Part shown: piece after piece, positions 32,958 through 44,488 of the stretch
Layout: the number at the start of each line of letters is the position of its first letter
How positions within the stretch are numbered: position 1 is the first letter of the stretch
Assembly (NCBI GenBank): GCA_900312665.1
Contig: ONZQ02000005.1
Location: 11,608 to 75,607 of the forward strand
Length of the DNA stretch: 64,000 bases
From: Cephalotrichum gorgonifer
Lineage: Eukaryota; Ascomycota; Sordariomycetes; Microascales; Microascaceae
Reading direction: 5' to 3'
Position numbers and translations under genes: made by a program
The notes under the pieces: generated by a model
What the model was told of the DNA's origin: nothing
Seen by the model: the letters and a program-made list of their open reading frames with translations, nothing else
Databases searched by the model: none

Positions 32958-35130
32958 TCATGAGAGGAGGACCCGAATCTCCGCGGACGTCCTCGCCAGG
33001 CAGTTGCACAGCCGAACCTCGTTATCAGCCGCGCCATCCACGATCCCGAGCAGCTTTTCTAGGTGCTCAAACTTCCCGCAGAAGTTCTCCGTCGCCTCCT
33101 CCGTCAGCTGCCTAGCCAGGGACGAGTCTTGTAGCGACTGGAGATTTTGCACGGCGTCGAGGAGAGCCGAGGGCAAGAAGTCGTCCAGCGTCTGGCTTGC
33201 CGCAACCAGGGAGTCGGGCTGCAGTTGCGGAAGTGATGCCAAGGCCCGAGGGTCCTCCTGGGCGGTGCCGAATGGCGCGACGGCATCGAAAATCTTGTCG
33301 AGACCGGCGCCCCTGCACAGGAAAGCGAGCTGACTGTCCTTCAAGCTCTCCAAGTCCCCTTCCATACTCTCCTGCAGGGCCTTGACCCTGCTACGCGTGA
33401 ACTCGAAAGGCCGGAGCACGCCGGCGACTGCTAGCTTGCAGTTGGTCAAGAATACCTGTCTCGACGGCGATCCCAATCCCTGAGCGACGCCTTCGCACCC
33501 CGCCAGGAACGGATCAAGAGCCTCGGCTAGGATCGGCTCGAAACCGGCCTCCTTCTCCTCCGGTTTATCTATCGACGTGTCGTAGATCTTCATGATGGCC
33601 GTGAGTTGCCCCAGCGCGTCCCGTAGGAAGGGGGGCGCCGCGAGATCTGGCGTCGGGTGTTGGAAATCGCTCTGGAGAGTCGCGATGTAATCACGTATTA
33701 AAGACCGGAACTGCCTCATGGCCTCCGATTCTATGCTCTCTAGGCACTCCAGGAGGTGAGATTTCGGGCCGAGCAGCTTTGAAAACATATCCAGATAGAA
33801 GCCCGCGAGGTTGGCCAGCTTGTATGCTGGGATGACATCTTCGTTCGTCTGGATGGCCTGCTCTACCTGTCGATGCAGCGTCCTCGTTACGCCGGCAAGG
33901 TTTCTGTCGACTAACTCGTTTAGGGTCGCGTTGGGATCGAATTCTGGTAGCACCTCGTCCTCGTCTGGCACCAGAGTCCAAGGCTCGCTTTCCCTCCCAG
34001 CCCTCAGGCCCTTGGCTAGTTCATCGCCCTCGGATATGAACAAGACCTCCAGGGACTCCTTCTCGCCGACCGTGGCCGAGTGGGTCCAGGCGAGCATGTC
34101 TCCCACGTACCGGAGCGGATCATGCGCGGCCATCTCGATCGGCTTCACGGTATTGTCGGTCGCCCCGGATGGTCCCTCTCCCGTGAGTGCCAGGTGGAAG
34201 GAGTCAAAGAGCATGCGCTCACGAGCCTCCGTGAAGAACTCGAGGCAGCTTTGGAAGAGCGAGGGCCGGTCTGACAAGAACCGGAGGGCGCGCCGCATCG
34301 ATGTGTTCAACTGCGGGGTCTCGAGGTTGGAGTTCTTGAACTCCCGTTGTATCCACTTATATAGCTTCTGATACGCCGCATTGAGGAATTTAGACGAATT
34401 CTCCATCAGCTCCAGGCCAAGGGCCTGCTCCTCGAACCCGAGCAGGAGCTCACAGTCACGCTGGATTTTCTTCGCCTTCGAGAGGGTCGCGAAGAAGTGA
34501 TCATCGATGGGTTCAGAGGGCAGCGTCAACCTATTTACCTCTTCCGACGATAACACGAAATGCCCCCTGAGCCGCCTGAGGACGTCGGCCTTACCCTCCA
34601 CCTCCCCCCTACGCTTCATGAGAAGCGAAGACTCCTTTAGAATCGGAGTCGTGTCTTGATGGGCGGTATCTAGCTCGGACTTCATGTGGCTGTAAGTCTG
34701 GGTCAGGCCCTCGAGAATAGCGCCGACGCGGCGGAGTTGCTGTCCGGGTTGTTACTTCATGATTCGGGCTCATCGCCGACGACGGATGGCCTCGGCCACA
34801 GGAGACGACACGGACTCCGTCGAGCTTACTCACCTCTGCCACGTGCCCAAATTCCCGAATGATTTCGCCGTTACTCTCAATGACTTCCTTCTGAAGCTGG
34901 AGCCGTATTTGGCGGCGCAATTCTGAAGAGTTCTCGAGGCCCCGCTCGTCCACCATGGACAAGACCTCCCGGAATTCAGAATCGGCATAAGACGTCGCTA
35001 GTACGCCGTTCACTTTGGATGAGAAGGGGTTCCCATGGCCCCTGGCGCCAGACGCACGCTGCTGCACCGAAGGAGACGTGGGATCTCTCGTAGAAATCTG
35101 CTGATGTGTATAGGGGCGGTGAGACTCCAT
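32958..35130 (-). CDS. COG6: Conserved oligomeric Golgi complex subunit 6
   Basis: COG is the eight-subunit tether for retrograde vesicles at the Golgi, and Cog6 belongs to lobe B. Exons on the minus strand are 35130-34834 and 34739-32958, giving 692 residues. The N-terminus has the family block TSYADSEFREVLSMVDERG and the helix QKEVIESNGEIIREFGHVAE, joined in phase 0 across the intron to QLRRVGAILEGL, a coiled-coil region. The mid-part carries FLNAAYQKLYKWIQREF and RRALRFLSDRP. The start was placed at 35130 because the 52 codons of open frame upstream have no family counterpart. The gene diverges from ATG9. Confidence 0.92.
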
Positions 35131-35814
35131 GGTAAATATCGTCCTACTCTCCACTGCGTTGAGTCCAAAGGGTGGCGCAGATGCCGATGCACCTCTGAAG
35201 CTTCTCAGTAGGTGGGCGGGCGGCGATGAGATGTAACGCCTGGTATACTTCATCCGCAGCTGTAGCCAGCTGTTAACATCACGCATACAGCGATCTAGCC
35301 TAGGCAGGCTAGTTAATGATACCCCGTATTATTTGGAGTTCAAGCTGCGTCATTCTATTTGTATCCTCGATTGCAGCTCCACGACCTGCCTGCCGCGACG
35401 TAGCCCTCTGGTCCCGTCAACCTGCGCCACTCCTTTACCACATCTCCAACCACCCGCCCGGCGTTTTGCACCCTCGTGGATTCGCGAAAGCCTACTACCC
35501 AAACGGGGTTTGCCTGTTCGCGAAAGGTCCACCTGACTCCCGTGAGTCAGGAATACACACGGAGCGTCAAGTGACTTCCATCGCCAGCTCCCCACCTCGG
35601 CCCGCAGCATGTAGAATAGGCTTGGAGCCTGGGGAACCATATACTTTGCTTCTACTAGCATGATAGGATCCAACCTTGCACGATACCGGCTGTCAAACGC
35701 CAAACCTAAGGTTTTCACTTATTTCCAACACCTCCAGCGGTGCTACGAAAGCCACCGCATCCCACAGAATCACGACTCTCTTTACCGCGAAGCGACCTGC
35801 CTACCCGACGTGCA
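35131..35814. promoter_or_regulatory. Divergent COG6/ATG9 promoter region
   Basis: About 0.7 kb separates the two start codons and must serve both genes. No specific factor site was recognised with confidence, and no gene is seen in it. Confidence 0.4.
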
Positions 35815-38665
35815 ATGACTTCGAATGCATTCTCCGGTGCGGATACTCCTGGAAGGAGTAGACAGCCGTTCTTCGACGAGCTACGGAACAACAGCGGCGG
35901 GAGCGATGCGCACCACGACGCATCCGGCCTGGGTGTTGATGAGCAGAACCTGCAGGCAGACCTTCGAGATTACGACCTGGAGAGCGGTATGGACGGCGGC
36001 CAGAGCCGAATGACGCTCGACAGCCGTCCCGACACGGCCGCGGGAGCACATATAACCTCGCTCCACGGTGGCACCCGCGGAAGGAATCGAAATCGATGGC
36101 AATCCCAGGATGACGACGACGAAGAGAACGATGTTCCAGAGTCGTTGCTTATGGAGCCAAATGAGGTGGATGGTGTGCCTGATCTGAGGCCTGGCCTAGC
36201 CCATCAGTCACGCCATACAGAACAGCCGCTCCTCGGGGGACACCCCTCTCACAAGCCGCTGGGACGCTGGGACGCTTCCCGGTCTATTCGAAAATCCCAC
36301 AAAGGCAACCGGCCACCCCCCGCACCGGCCAAACTACCTACACAGCCAGTCAACCCCGGTGCGGCGGCACGATCGGCAAGGGACAAGGCGTCATGGAGGT
36401 GGGTTAATGTATCCAATCTCGACCAGTTCATGCTCGACGTGTACAACTACTACGAGGGCTGCGGGATATGGTGCATTCTCACCGATCGTGGATTACATCT
36501 CTTGTAAGTCCCACCCCGAATGAAAACCTAGGCGCTGGCTAATATATCCAGAGAGACAACGTTTGTCGCCGTGTTCCTGACGTTCCTAACTCAGTGCATC
36601 GACCACTCAAAGATCTCAGGAAGTAAGTCGCTGGATGATCTGGTCATTCCGCAGTGCACAAGGCAAATGTCGATCTGGTGGAGTATCGGGCTGTGGATGT
36701 TCACCTTCTACTTCATCTGGAAAGTCGTCCAGTTCGCCGTGGACCTCCGCCGGCTGTCCCACCTGCGGGACTTCTTCGTCCACCTCCTGGGCATCCCTGA
36801 GCAGGACATGCAGACGGTGTCCTGGCAGGACATCGTGGCACGCATCATGGCCCTTCGCGACTCGCATGCGGAGACCGCCAACAACCTAGCGCCCGATACG
36901 CGCCGGTTCCTCGGGAGCCAGTCGAAGAAGAGACTCGATGCACACGACATCGCCAATCGCCTGATGCGCCAGGAGAACTACGTTATCGCTCTGATAAACA
37001 AAGACGTCTTGAACTTCACCCTCCCGATACCCTTCCTGGGGAACAGATCCTTCTTCTCGAGGACCCTAGAGTGGTACCTGAATTTTGTCATCATAGACTT
37101 CGTCTTCGACCGCCGCGGCCAGGTAAACCAAGAGTTTCTAAAAGCTCGGCGGCGGGGGGCCCTGAGTGCGGAGTTGCGACGGCGGTTTGCCTTTGCCGGT
37201 GTCCTGAACCTGTTCCTAGCCCCGTTTGCTTTGGCGTACAGGCTGGTGCTCTACTTCTTCAATTCGTTCCTGGTACGTCCTCGCCCCTACCCGCCGAGCG
37301 GCTTGTCCAGCCCTCTAACAAATGCGACAGGAGTTTAAGAGCGATCCTTCCAAGATCGGGGCGCGGAGATATACACCTCTTGCTGAGTGGAAGTTCCGTG
37401 AGTTCAACGAGCTTCCCCATTTGTTTAGCGAACGGACCAACATGTCGTATCCGTTCGCGACTCGGTATCTAGACCAGTTCCCGAAGCAGGTCACCGAGCG
37501 GATCGCGAGGACGGTGGCCTTCATCTCAGGCGCCCTCGCCGCAGTGCTCACCCTCGCGTCGCTGATAGACCCGGAGATCTTCAGCGTCGAACTGACGCCC
37601 GAGAGGACCGGGCTCTTCTACATCGGTGTCCTTGGAGCCGTCTGGGCCTTCGCGAGGGGGCGCGTCTCCGAGGACGAGCTGGTCTTCGACCCGGAGTACG
37701 CGATGCGGAATGTAATCGAGTACACCCATTACATGCCGGACCACTGGCGGGGCCGCCTCCACAGCTCTGATGTCATGCAGGAGTTCTCGGAGCTGTACAA
37801 GTTAAAGTGGGTGATATTCCTAGAGGAGGTGCTAGGCATAATCGCGACGCCGTTTCTGCTTCTCTTCCCGCTGTCGAACTGTAGCGACCAGATCGTCGAC
37901 TTCTTCCGTGAGTTCACGGTGCACGTCGATGGCCTCGGTTACGTGTGTTCGTTCGCAGTCTTCGACTTCAACCGCGGAGGCGACCAGCCGAATACTTCTG
38001 CGAAAAACGACGTCCGAGAGGACTACTACTCAACGAAGCACGGGAAGATGGCGGCGTCCTACTACGGCTTCCTCGATAACTACGTCATTAATCCTAAGAC
38101 GGGGATCCCTGGCCATATGCCGCCGGGGATGCGGCCCGCATTCCATGCGCCCCCGACGTTCCCGCCTCTCGGCTCACCTATGCTGGCAGCGGATATGCGG
38201 GTGAGCCGCATCGGTCGCGGCGAGCGTGATAGACCGAGAAGCCGGGCGGCGGGCCCGCACGTACAGGGGGGGTGGGCACCGCGGGCTGGGGCATCCGCGG
38301 TGCTGCCCTCACCGATGGCCTCTGTCCTCCTCGACCCGCACCACCAGCCGGCGATACCGACGCAGAGAGGCCAGAGCATTCATCGTGGCCGACAGCCGCG
38401 GGGCAACCACGGGGTTGACGCCGGCATCGCGGAGGAGCCCGTTGCGAGAGGGTCCGGCCATCCGGCCGGGCGGAATGGGGACGACGAGGACTTCTTCGAG
38501 GGTGGGGGTGACCTGGGCGAATCAGTGTGGGAAACCTCACCGACAAAGGCGCTCAGCCGCGAGAATAGCTCGGCCCTGGCTGAAGAGCCCGAGGTCGGTG
38601 TTCTGGGCCTAATCTACCAGTTTCAGCAGGCGCATCAGAGCCAGCGAACCAAGGGTACTATGTAG
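35815..38665 (+). CDS. ATG9: Autophagy-related lipid scramblase Atg9
   Basis: Atg9 is the multispanning membrane protein on vesicles that seed the phagophore, and it scrambles lipids during expansion. Exons are 35815-36503, 36552-37272 and 37331-38665, giving 914 residues. The N-terminal third is hydrophilic and disordered, with the cytosolic block WRWVNVSNLDQFMLDVYNYY before the first membrane segment. Membrane helices are visible in FVAVFLTFLTQCI, WWSIGLWMFTFYFIW, the region around LNLFLAPFALAYRLVLYFF, ARTVAFISGALAAVLTLASL, GLFYIGVLGAVWAFARG and VLGIIATPFLLLFPL. The conserved DFFREFTVHVDGLGYVCSFA motif follows. The C-terminal tail is Gly/Pro/Arg-rich. The start lies in TGCAATGACT, and the open frame upstream has no family match. 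Confidence 0.96.
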
Positions 38666-40053
38666 ATGCAGCACGAGTGCTGGCGTTGTCGCTGTCCGAG
38701 TGGGTCTTGATGAGCAATCGTGACCACTCTGGGACGAGGACGGGGTGGGGGAGTAACGGTGGCGGCGTCAAGTTCACATTCCTCGTATTATCTAGTACTC
38801 TTTGCAAGGCCTTGCTTATCTTACATTATATTTTATGAAGCACGGATATCCCCCACGTCTTGACTCATGATCGCGAGATTTTGCTTGGGCTGCTCCGGAC
38901 TGCCAAGTACAAGTACCTCCGCGGAGATGCTCCTGACTAGTGAGTTGATAAGGATTTAGAGTCACCATGTGCCGGACTTGGGATTGGTCTGGATATATTA
39001 CCAGTACTAGTAACTATGACATGTTAGGCCTGCCTCTACAATGCTCCTGGTACTACGAGTCCACAGTCAGGTATTAGCGCAGCTCTGATCACCAGTGACT
39101 CGCATTTATCGACTGCTAATACAATCAAGACGTGTCTTTCCATGGACTGTGAAATAATTCCGTTTCACCGTACATATGAAGCATGAAGGCGCGTCCATGT
39201 AACTGGCGGGCAAAACACCTTGCTCGTACCCGTATTACTCGTGCTTGTATGGAAGCCTCGGGATGGCGGCGAGTATTGTTGAGTAGTATGCACTAATAAT
39301 ATTCCTCATGCCATGCGGACGGAGCTGTCCTTGTAAGACCGAGCGGCCTCGGTGCGGAGCGAATGAGGACCTTGGCGTCCACTGTCATGCTTGGCGGTTG
39401 CCCTCGTGCTTACGGGGTACCGTCGAGCATCCATGTACCTTTTCAGCCAAAACAGTGAAGGAAGTACATGAAATCGGTCACCCCCCACCCAAAGTCGCCC
39501 CCAACTTTGTACGAGTACTCAGCGCCCACCAGGCGGTGCTCGGGAAATCTTCCAGTGGGTCGCATAGATTATCTCCGAACCCGCAGCAAACAGAAAATTT
39601 CTCGACGGTCCAATCTGGCAAGTTCATCTTAAAGCTCGCCCCAGCTATCCATCCTCCTCCACTCCACTCTCGCACCGCTATTGCCGGGAATCTAAAGATC
39701 TGATAATTCTGGTCCCCCTTGCAGCTCAAGGCCCAACCCAAAAAAAACTACCACCACCACTGCTTCTCACTACCACCACCTTCCGTCCCATCACGCCTCC
39801 GGAATCGAGAACAATCATCGACATCAACATCGACATCAACAAGCAGACGAGCATTCCATCCCTTGGCACCGCTGACACCTGGCACCTGCTTGTACCTACC
39901 TACCTGCTCAAGTAATTCCTCGCATCGCCATTGCTTAATACAACTCGCACCCAGGACAAGTCACCTTCCGCCGCTGCCCACAGAGCCGCGGCTTTCAACC
40001 TGGCGACCCTCACACCTAGACCCTTCGGCAAAGCATCTGAAGCTGCGGCCGAA
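38666..40053. other. Intergenic region and leader of the carrier gene
   Basis: No gene was found in about 1.4 kb. GTACAAGTAC-like motifs occur at 38904-38917, 39000-39012 and 39509-39521. The segment 39720-39990 is pyrimidine- and CA-rich, with the repeated phrase ACATCAACATCG at 39820-39840, and is probably the 5' leader of the mitoferrin-type gene. Confidence 0.4.
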
Positions 40054-41478
40054 ATGGCCCAGCCAAATGCCGAGCCCATAGAGGACTACGAGTGCGTGCT
40101 CCCCCGTCTCCCTCCCCAGGCCGCTCGATAGATGGATGCGCAAGACTCTTCGAGGCCGAACTAGCTAAGATGTGCTGATCCGCTAACCGTTGCATATCCG
40201 CAGCTATGAATCCCTACCCCCCAACTTCTCCCTGGTGCAGAACATGGTGGCGGGAGCCGTTGCCGGGATAGCCGTGAGCTTCTTCCCTCGTGGACCCCCC
40301 GGATCCCGAAGATTGCGAGCAGACGCTGACCTTACTAGGAACACACCGTCATGTACCCTATTGATGCGATAAAGGTACGTCCCCGATACCCCAGGAAGAG
40401 GTGTGAGCCTCAACCTATATGCGCCTGCTTTTCAAGGGTCAGGAGTCCCAGATCAGATACTGACCGATTTCCCCCTTGCAGACTCGAATGCAGATCCTCA
40501 ACCCCACGCCCTCGGCTGTCTACAATGGGATAATTCAGGGAACATATAGGATAGCGTCGGGAGAGGGCATCCTGAGCCTGTGGAGGGGCATGTCCAGCGT
40601 TGTCGTTGGTGCCGGTATGAATCGTCCCTGCCTGACGCGTTGAGCCTTGAGAATCGGCTGACACCTCTCACCCTAGGACCTGCACACGCCGTATACTTCG
40701 CGACGTACGAGGCGGTCAAGCACTTGATGGGAGGAAACAAGGCTGGTGTTCACCATCCCCTCGCAGCTGGTAGGTTTTGCCCGCCGATATCCGGCTCCCG
40801 AGAGCCTCTCTCGTGCGGAATGCTAACATGTGGCCGCCCTCTCTTAGCTACGAGTGGAGCCTGTGCTACTATAGCGAGCGATGCCCTGATGAACCCCTTT
40901 GACGGTAAGCTATCTTCGTCCCTGCACGATCCCGTCACTTTGAACCGACCCCTGACGCATGTGATCCGCTTGTAGTGATCAAGCAGCGGATGCAGATCCA
41001 CGAATCCAGCAAGATGTACCGGACCATGATGGACTGTGCGCGTTACGTATACCGAACGGAAGGCGTAGCCGCATTCTACGTCTCGTACCCGACGACGCTG
41101 TCCATGACGGTGCCGTTCACGGCGCTTCAATTCCTCGCGTACGAGTCGATGTCCACGGCGATGAACCCCTCCAAGGCGTACGACCCCTTCACTCACTGCG
41201 TCGCCGGTGCCGTAGCCGGAGGATTCGCCGCCGCTCTCACGACGCCCATGGATGTCATCAAGACCATGCTGCAGACCCGCGGCACGGCCAAGGATGCCGA
41301 GCTGCGGACAGTGAACGGGTTCATGGCGGGCTGTCGGTTGCTCCACAGGAGGGCGGGATTCACGGGCTTCTTCAAAGGAGTCGGCCCTAGGGTCCTGACC
41401 ACGATGCCCAGCACAGCCATCTGCTGGTCGGCGTATGAGGCCTCCAAGTATGTCGCCAACTACCATTTCATCGTTTAG
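40054..41478 (+). CDS. Mitochondrial iron carrier (mitoferrin, Mrs3/Mrs4 type)
   Basis: An inner-membrane SLC25 carrier that brings ferrous iron into the matrix for haem and Fe-S synthesis. Seven exons (40054-40091, 40204-40273, 40339-40374, 40482-40614, 40677-40769, 40848-40904, 40976-41478) give 309 residues, the standard length. Exon 3 has only 36 bases, so automated prediction may miss it. The three carrier signatures are PIDAIKTRMQ, PFDVIKQRMQ and PMDVIKTMLQ. Residues in NMVAGAVAGIAEH and MNPFDVIKQRMQ match the Mrs3/Mrs4 group rather than other carriers. The start was chosen at MAQPN; no cleavable presequence is expected for carriers. Confidence 0.92.
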
Positions 41479-42098
41479 GACATTGCTAACAGGGATCGGT
41501 AGGGCTTATTTCATTCGACGAAACGACCTGGGTGCCCGGACGCTATAGTGGCCGAGTAACTAAGGGCTCCTTTCTTCACTCTTCGCGAACATAGACCGGG
41601 ACCGGCGTATTCCGGCTGTAATCCTGACGCGGGTGTCCTCTTCGGACACTCGAACCCAGGCGCGCCTAGCCTGCATACCCACCAGTTATACGACCCACTC
41701 ACATGTCGGGAAATAGACAACATACTTCGAGAGCTCGGTGGGACATATTGGAAAGGAGGGGTGGCCCTCATTTGCGCAACATGGTGTTTTTTCCATACGT
41801 ACATAGACTTTGATATGGCCGGATTGTTGGGACTAGCAAAACTGGGCGTGGGTGGTTTCGATTTCACAAAGCAATTGTATTATTTACTCCGTCGTCCTTT
41901 ACACGTTGTAAAGGAGGCGCCTTACACTTAACTGACATTGCGGCAGTGCCCTTAATAGAGCGACGATAAGTCCCTGTGTCCAAGTTCGCCTATCACGTTC
42001 GTTCAAGGTCCCGTTCCTCTTCAGCTTGCATTCCGCTAGCAGCAAACCTGCCCCGCTCGGAACTGCGAATCCCCCTCCCCCCTCCTCTCCCCCCGATC
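41479..42098. other. Convergent 3' flanks, no gene
   Basis: About 0.6 kb between the converging carrier gene and the small secreted-protein gene. Nothing coding is recognised. Confidence 0.4.
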
Positions 42099-42806
42099 CT
42101 AGTCCTCGCTGCCTCTGGTGGCGAGTGTCACGGCCTTTCCGCCCAACTCCTCCGCCTCGGCAGGGTTGACGAACCAGCGGAGGACAGACGCGTCTTCCTC
42201 GCCCCCCTCAGTCGGGATGAGGAAGAGTCCGCCAGCAGGTGCGCCCTCTCGCGAGTAAGGGTACCAGTAGCCCTCGATGCCCATAAAGAGGAAGATGTCC
42301 TCGTGGGTGAGGCCGACAGCCGAATGTAGGAGCCTGACAGGGTTGCTGGCGCCGGGTCTGACGTCGATCGCGAGGAACGTAGGGTCGTCGAGTATCTCAA
42401 GGGTGGGAGAGCTGGCATCATCGTCCGTTTTGATGAAGAGGAGGCCGCGGCGGGCTTCGTTGACTGGGCGGGGGTTAGGGTTCAGAGGAACGCAGACAGG
42501 GGGGGTGGGGGGGTGGGGGCGGATGAGCAAACATACATGTGATGTCAACCACGGTCTCTACATTCTTCGGTGCCCTCGATCCGGCATATAGGAGTCCTTG
42601 ATACGATCACTTAGTCCAGGGTCTCTTCTCGGGGACTGGTCGGGCGATCCATCATGCAACGGGCAAGACTACTCACCGTCCCCGTACCATAGCCTGATCA
42701 TCTCCGCTGGGTCGGCATTGTTCACCCAGGCACGGAGAGGTATGTCGGCCCAGGCGCCGCGAGAAGCCAGCGCGAGGCTGAGGAGTGCGCCTGTACCGAA
42801 TCGCAT
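42099..42806 (-). CDS. Small predicted secreted protein, unknown function
   Basis: Exons on the minus strand are 42806-42677, 42596-42537 and 42463-42099, joining in phase to 184 residues. The N-terminus MRFGTGALLSLALASRGAWA is a signal peptide. The mature part begins IPLRAWVNNADPAEMIRLWYGDG and continues LLYAGSRAPKNVETVVDITF across introns 1 and 2. It then has a hydrophobic-rich core with EDIFLFMGIEGYWYPYSREG, ending in an acidic tail. No cysteine-rich pattern, repeat or known catalytic motif is visible, so it is not a classical small cysteine-rich effector. I do not recognise the family. Three exons with matching phases and a clean signal peptide support it being a real gene. Confidence 0.65.
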
Positions 42807-44488
42807 TGTTTTGGTGTCTGGAGGGGCTGATTTTGGGGTATCTGAAGATGTTTGGGAGACTCGGGAGCTTTCTGGGGCGGATTCCTTAGGGAGAGAACTC
42901 TTGTGAGGATCTTATTGATCTGATGGATATGAGGGTGGGTATGTCCAGGTATTTATCCTGATCCGGGGAACCCCTAAACATACCCCCATCCATACATGGA
43001 GAAGGAGATTTATGATCTATTCCTGGGATTTTGTGCTACGGCCTCGTCCCGTCCCCTCATTCCCGCGTACCAGGGAAGGAAGCTTCATTTAAAACATTTG
43101 TAAGGTTAACGGGGGGGATTGTGTGGTTGTCTCTAGATAGTCCTCTCCCTGGGCCTGTCGGAGAAGGGGGACATGTGTGCTCTCCATAAAGGGGGGGGTG
43201 GGAGCCGGCAGTGTCTGTTGGCCGTTAACGAGATGAGATGGGGAAGGGTGACGGTGGGGAAGATATATTAAAGATGCGGGGAGCATTTCGTCTGACGTCT
43301 CTGGGGCCGCCTTATTTCATCCCCCGTCAATATCCAAGGTGTTTGTGCCGAAGGTCACGTTTCCCCAATCTCCATCCCTATTCCAAATACTTTGGGGGCA
43401 CAGGGTTGGAAATTAGAAGTTGGGGAGGAGTGGACCTAGCCATTTCTCGACCCTCCCGCGGACGAGGAGGGCAGGAGGAAGCCGTAACGCAGGTTGCGGG
43501 TGGGAACAACCCGGGCTCCGGCTCCGGTCACCCCCGGGTTTCCGTGGAACGGGATAGAGCGTTCAGTCTATAAGAGAAGGCATCGAGCCCCCAGACCCGA
43601 GACTCGAGGCTGGCGACTTCGGAGAGTGTGTGCGGGAACAAAGTACCACCCTTCCCACTTCCGGAGGGGAGAATGAAAAATGACAGCTGTTCCGCAAAGG
43701 AAGAAAGGGAGGGGAGGGTAGGACGGACGCGGGTAATGTGCTGTGCTGTAATCAACAATACACCCCCGGAATATATTAACCCGCACACCCTCCGAACAGG
43801 TCGCCTCTCTCCGCCTCGTCCCCCCATTCGCTGTTCGATCCGTCCGCTTTCACATTGGCCATTACCCTGTCGCTCGAGCTCCCTCAATCACACGCAGCGC
43901 TCACCTGAGCCTCCTTGAACCAGGAAACGTCAACCCGGCGTCTGGTTGCGAGCTCTGCGCGACGCCAGCGCCGCGTCTCGTGGTCTTTATCAAATGACGC
44001 CGGCACCGCTTCTGCCGCCCTCGGAAGAGCCATACTCCCGTCCCTGTCAATATGTAGTCAATAGGTGGCGTGAGGCTGTGACAGAAAGATCCCACTGGTT
44101 CCCGATCCTGCGAACCTGTTGTCCGAGAGTGGGATGGACGCAAAAGACCCCGATGTAGTCTATATCGTCAGTACATTCCTTGGTTTTAACGGCCCGGGCA
44201 TACTGGCAGGTGGGACAGAAGGATTCGACGGACAAGGAATGGCCTATTTTGAATTTCCATCTATTACACACGCCGCCCTCTGGCTATCAGCAAGCCAGAC
44301 CGGAAGGCCAACGAGAGCCAAGAAATATGTACAAACCGCCTTCAACGCCATTTCGTGCTACCCCAACTTCCCTTTCCCACCATTGAAACAGAATGGTTCA
44401 ACCCGTCCGCGTCCCAAAACCCCCACCTCGATCCCATTAAAGCTCAGATATGTACAGAGGGGGACCCGTAGAGGTCTAGAACCCCCCG
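42807..44488. other. Intergenic region of about 1.7 kb
   Basis: No gene is supported. Short open frames on both strands (for example 44119-44649 plus) lack motifs or splice logic. The region contains G-rich runs near 43100-43200 and the promoter of the secreted-protein gene. Confidence 0.4.
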
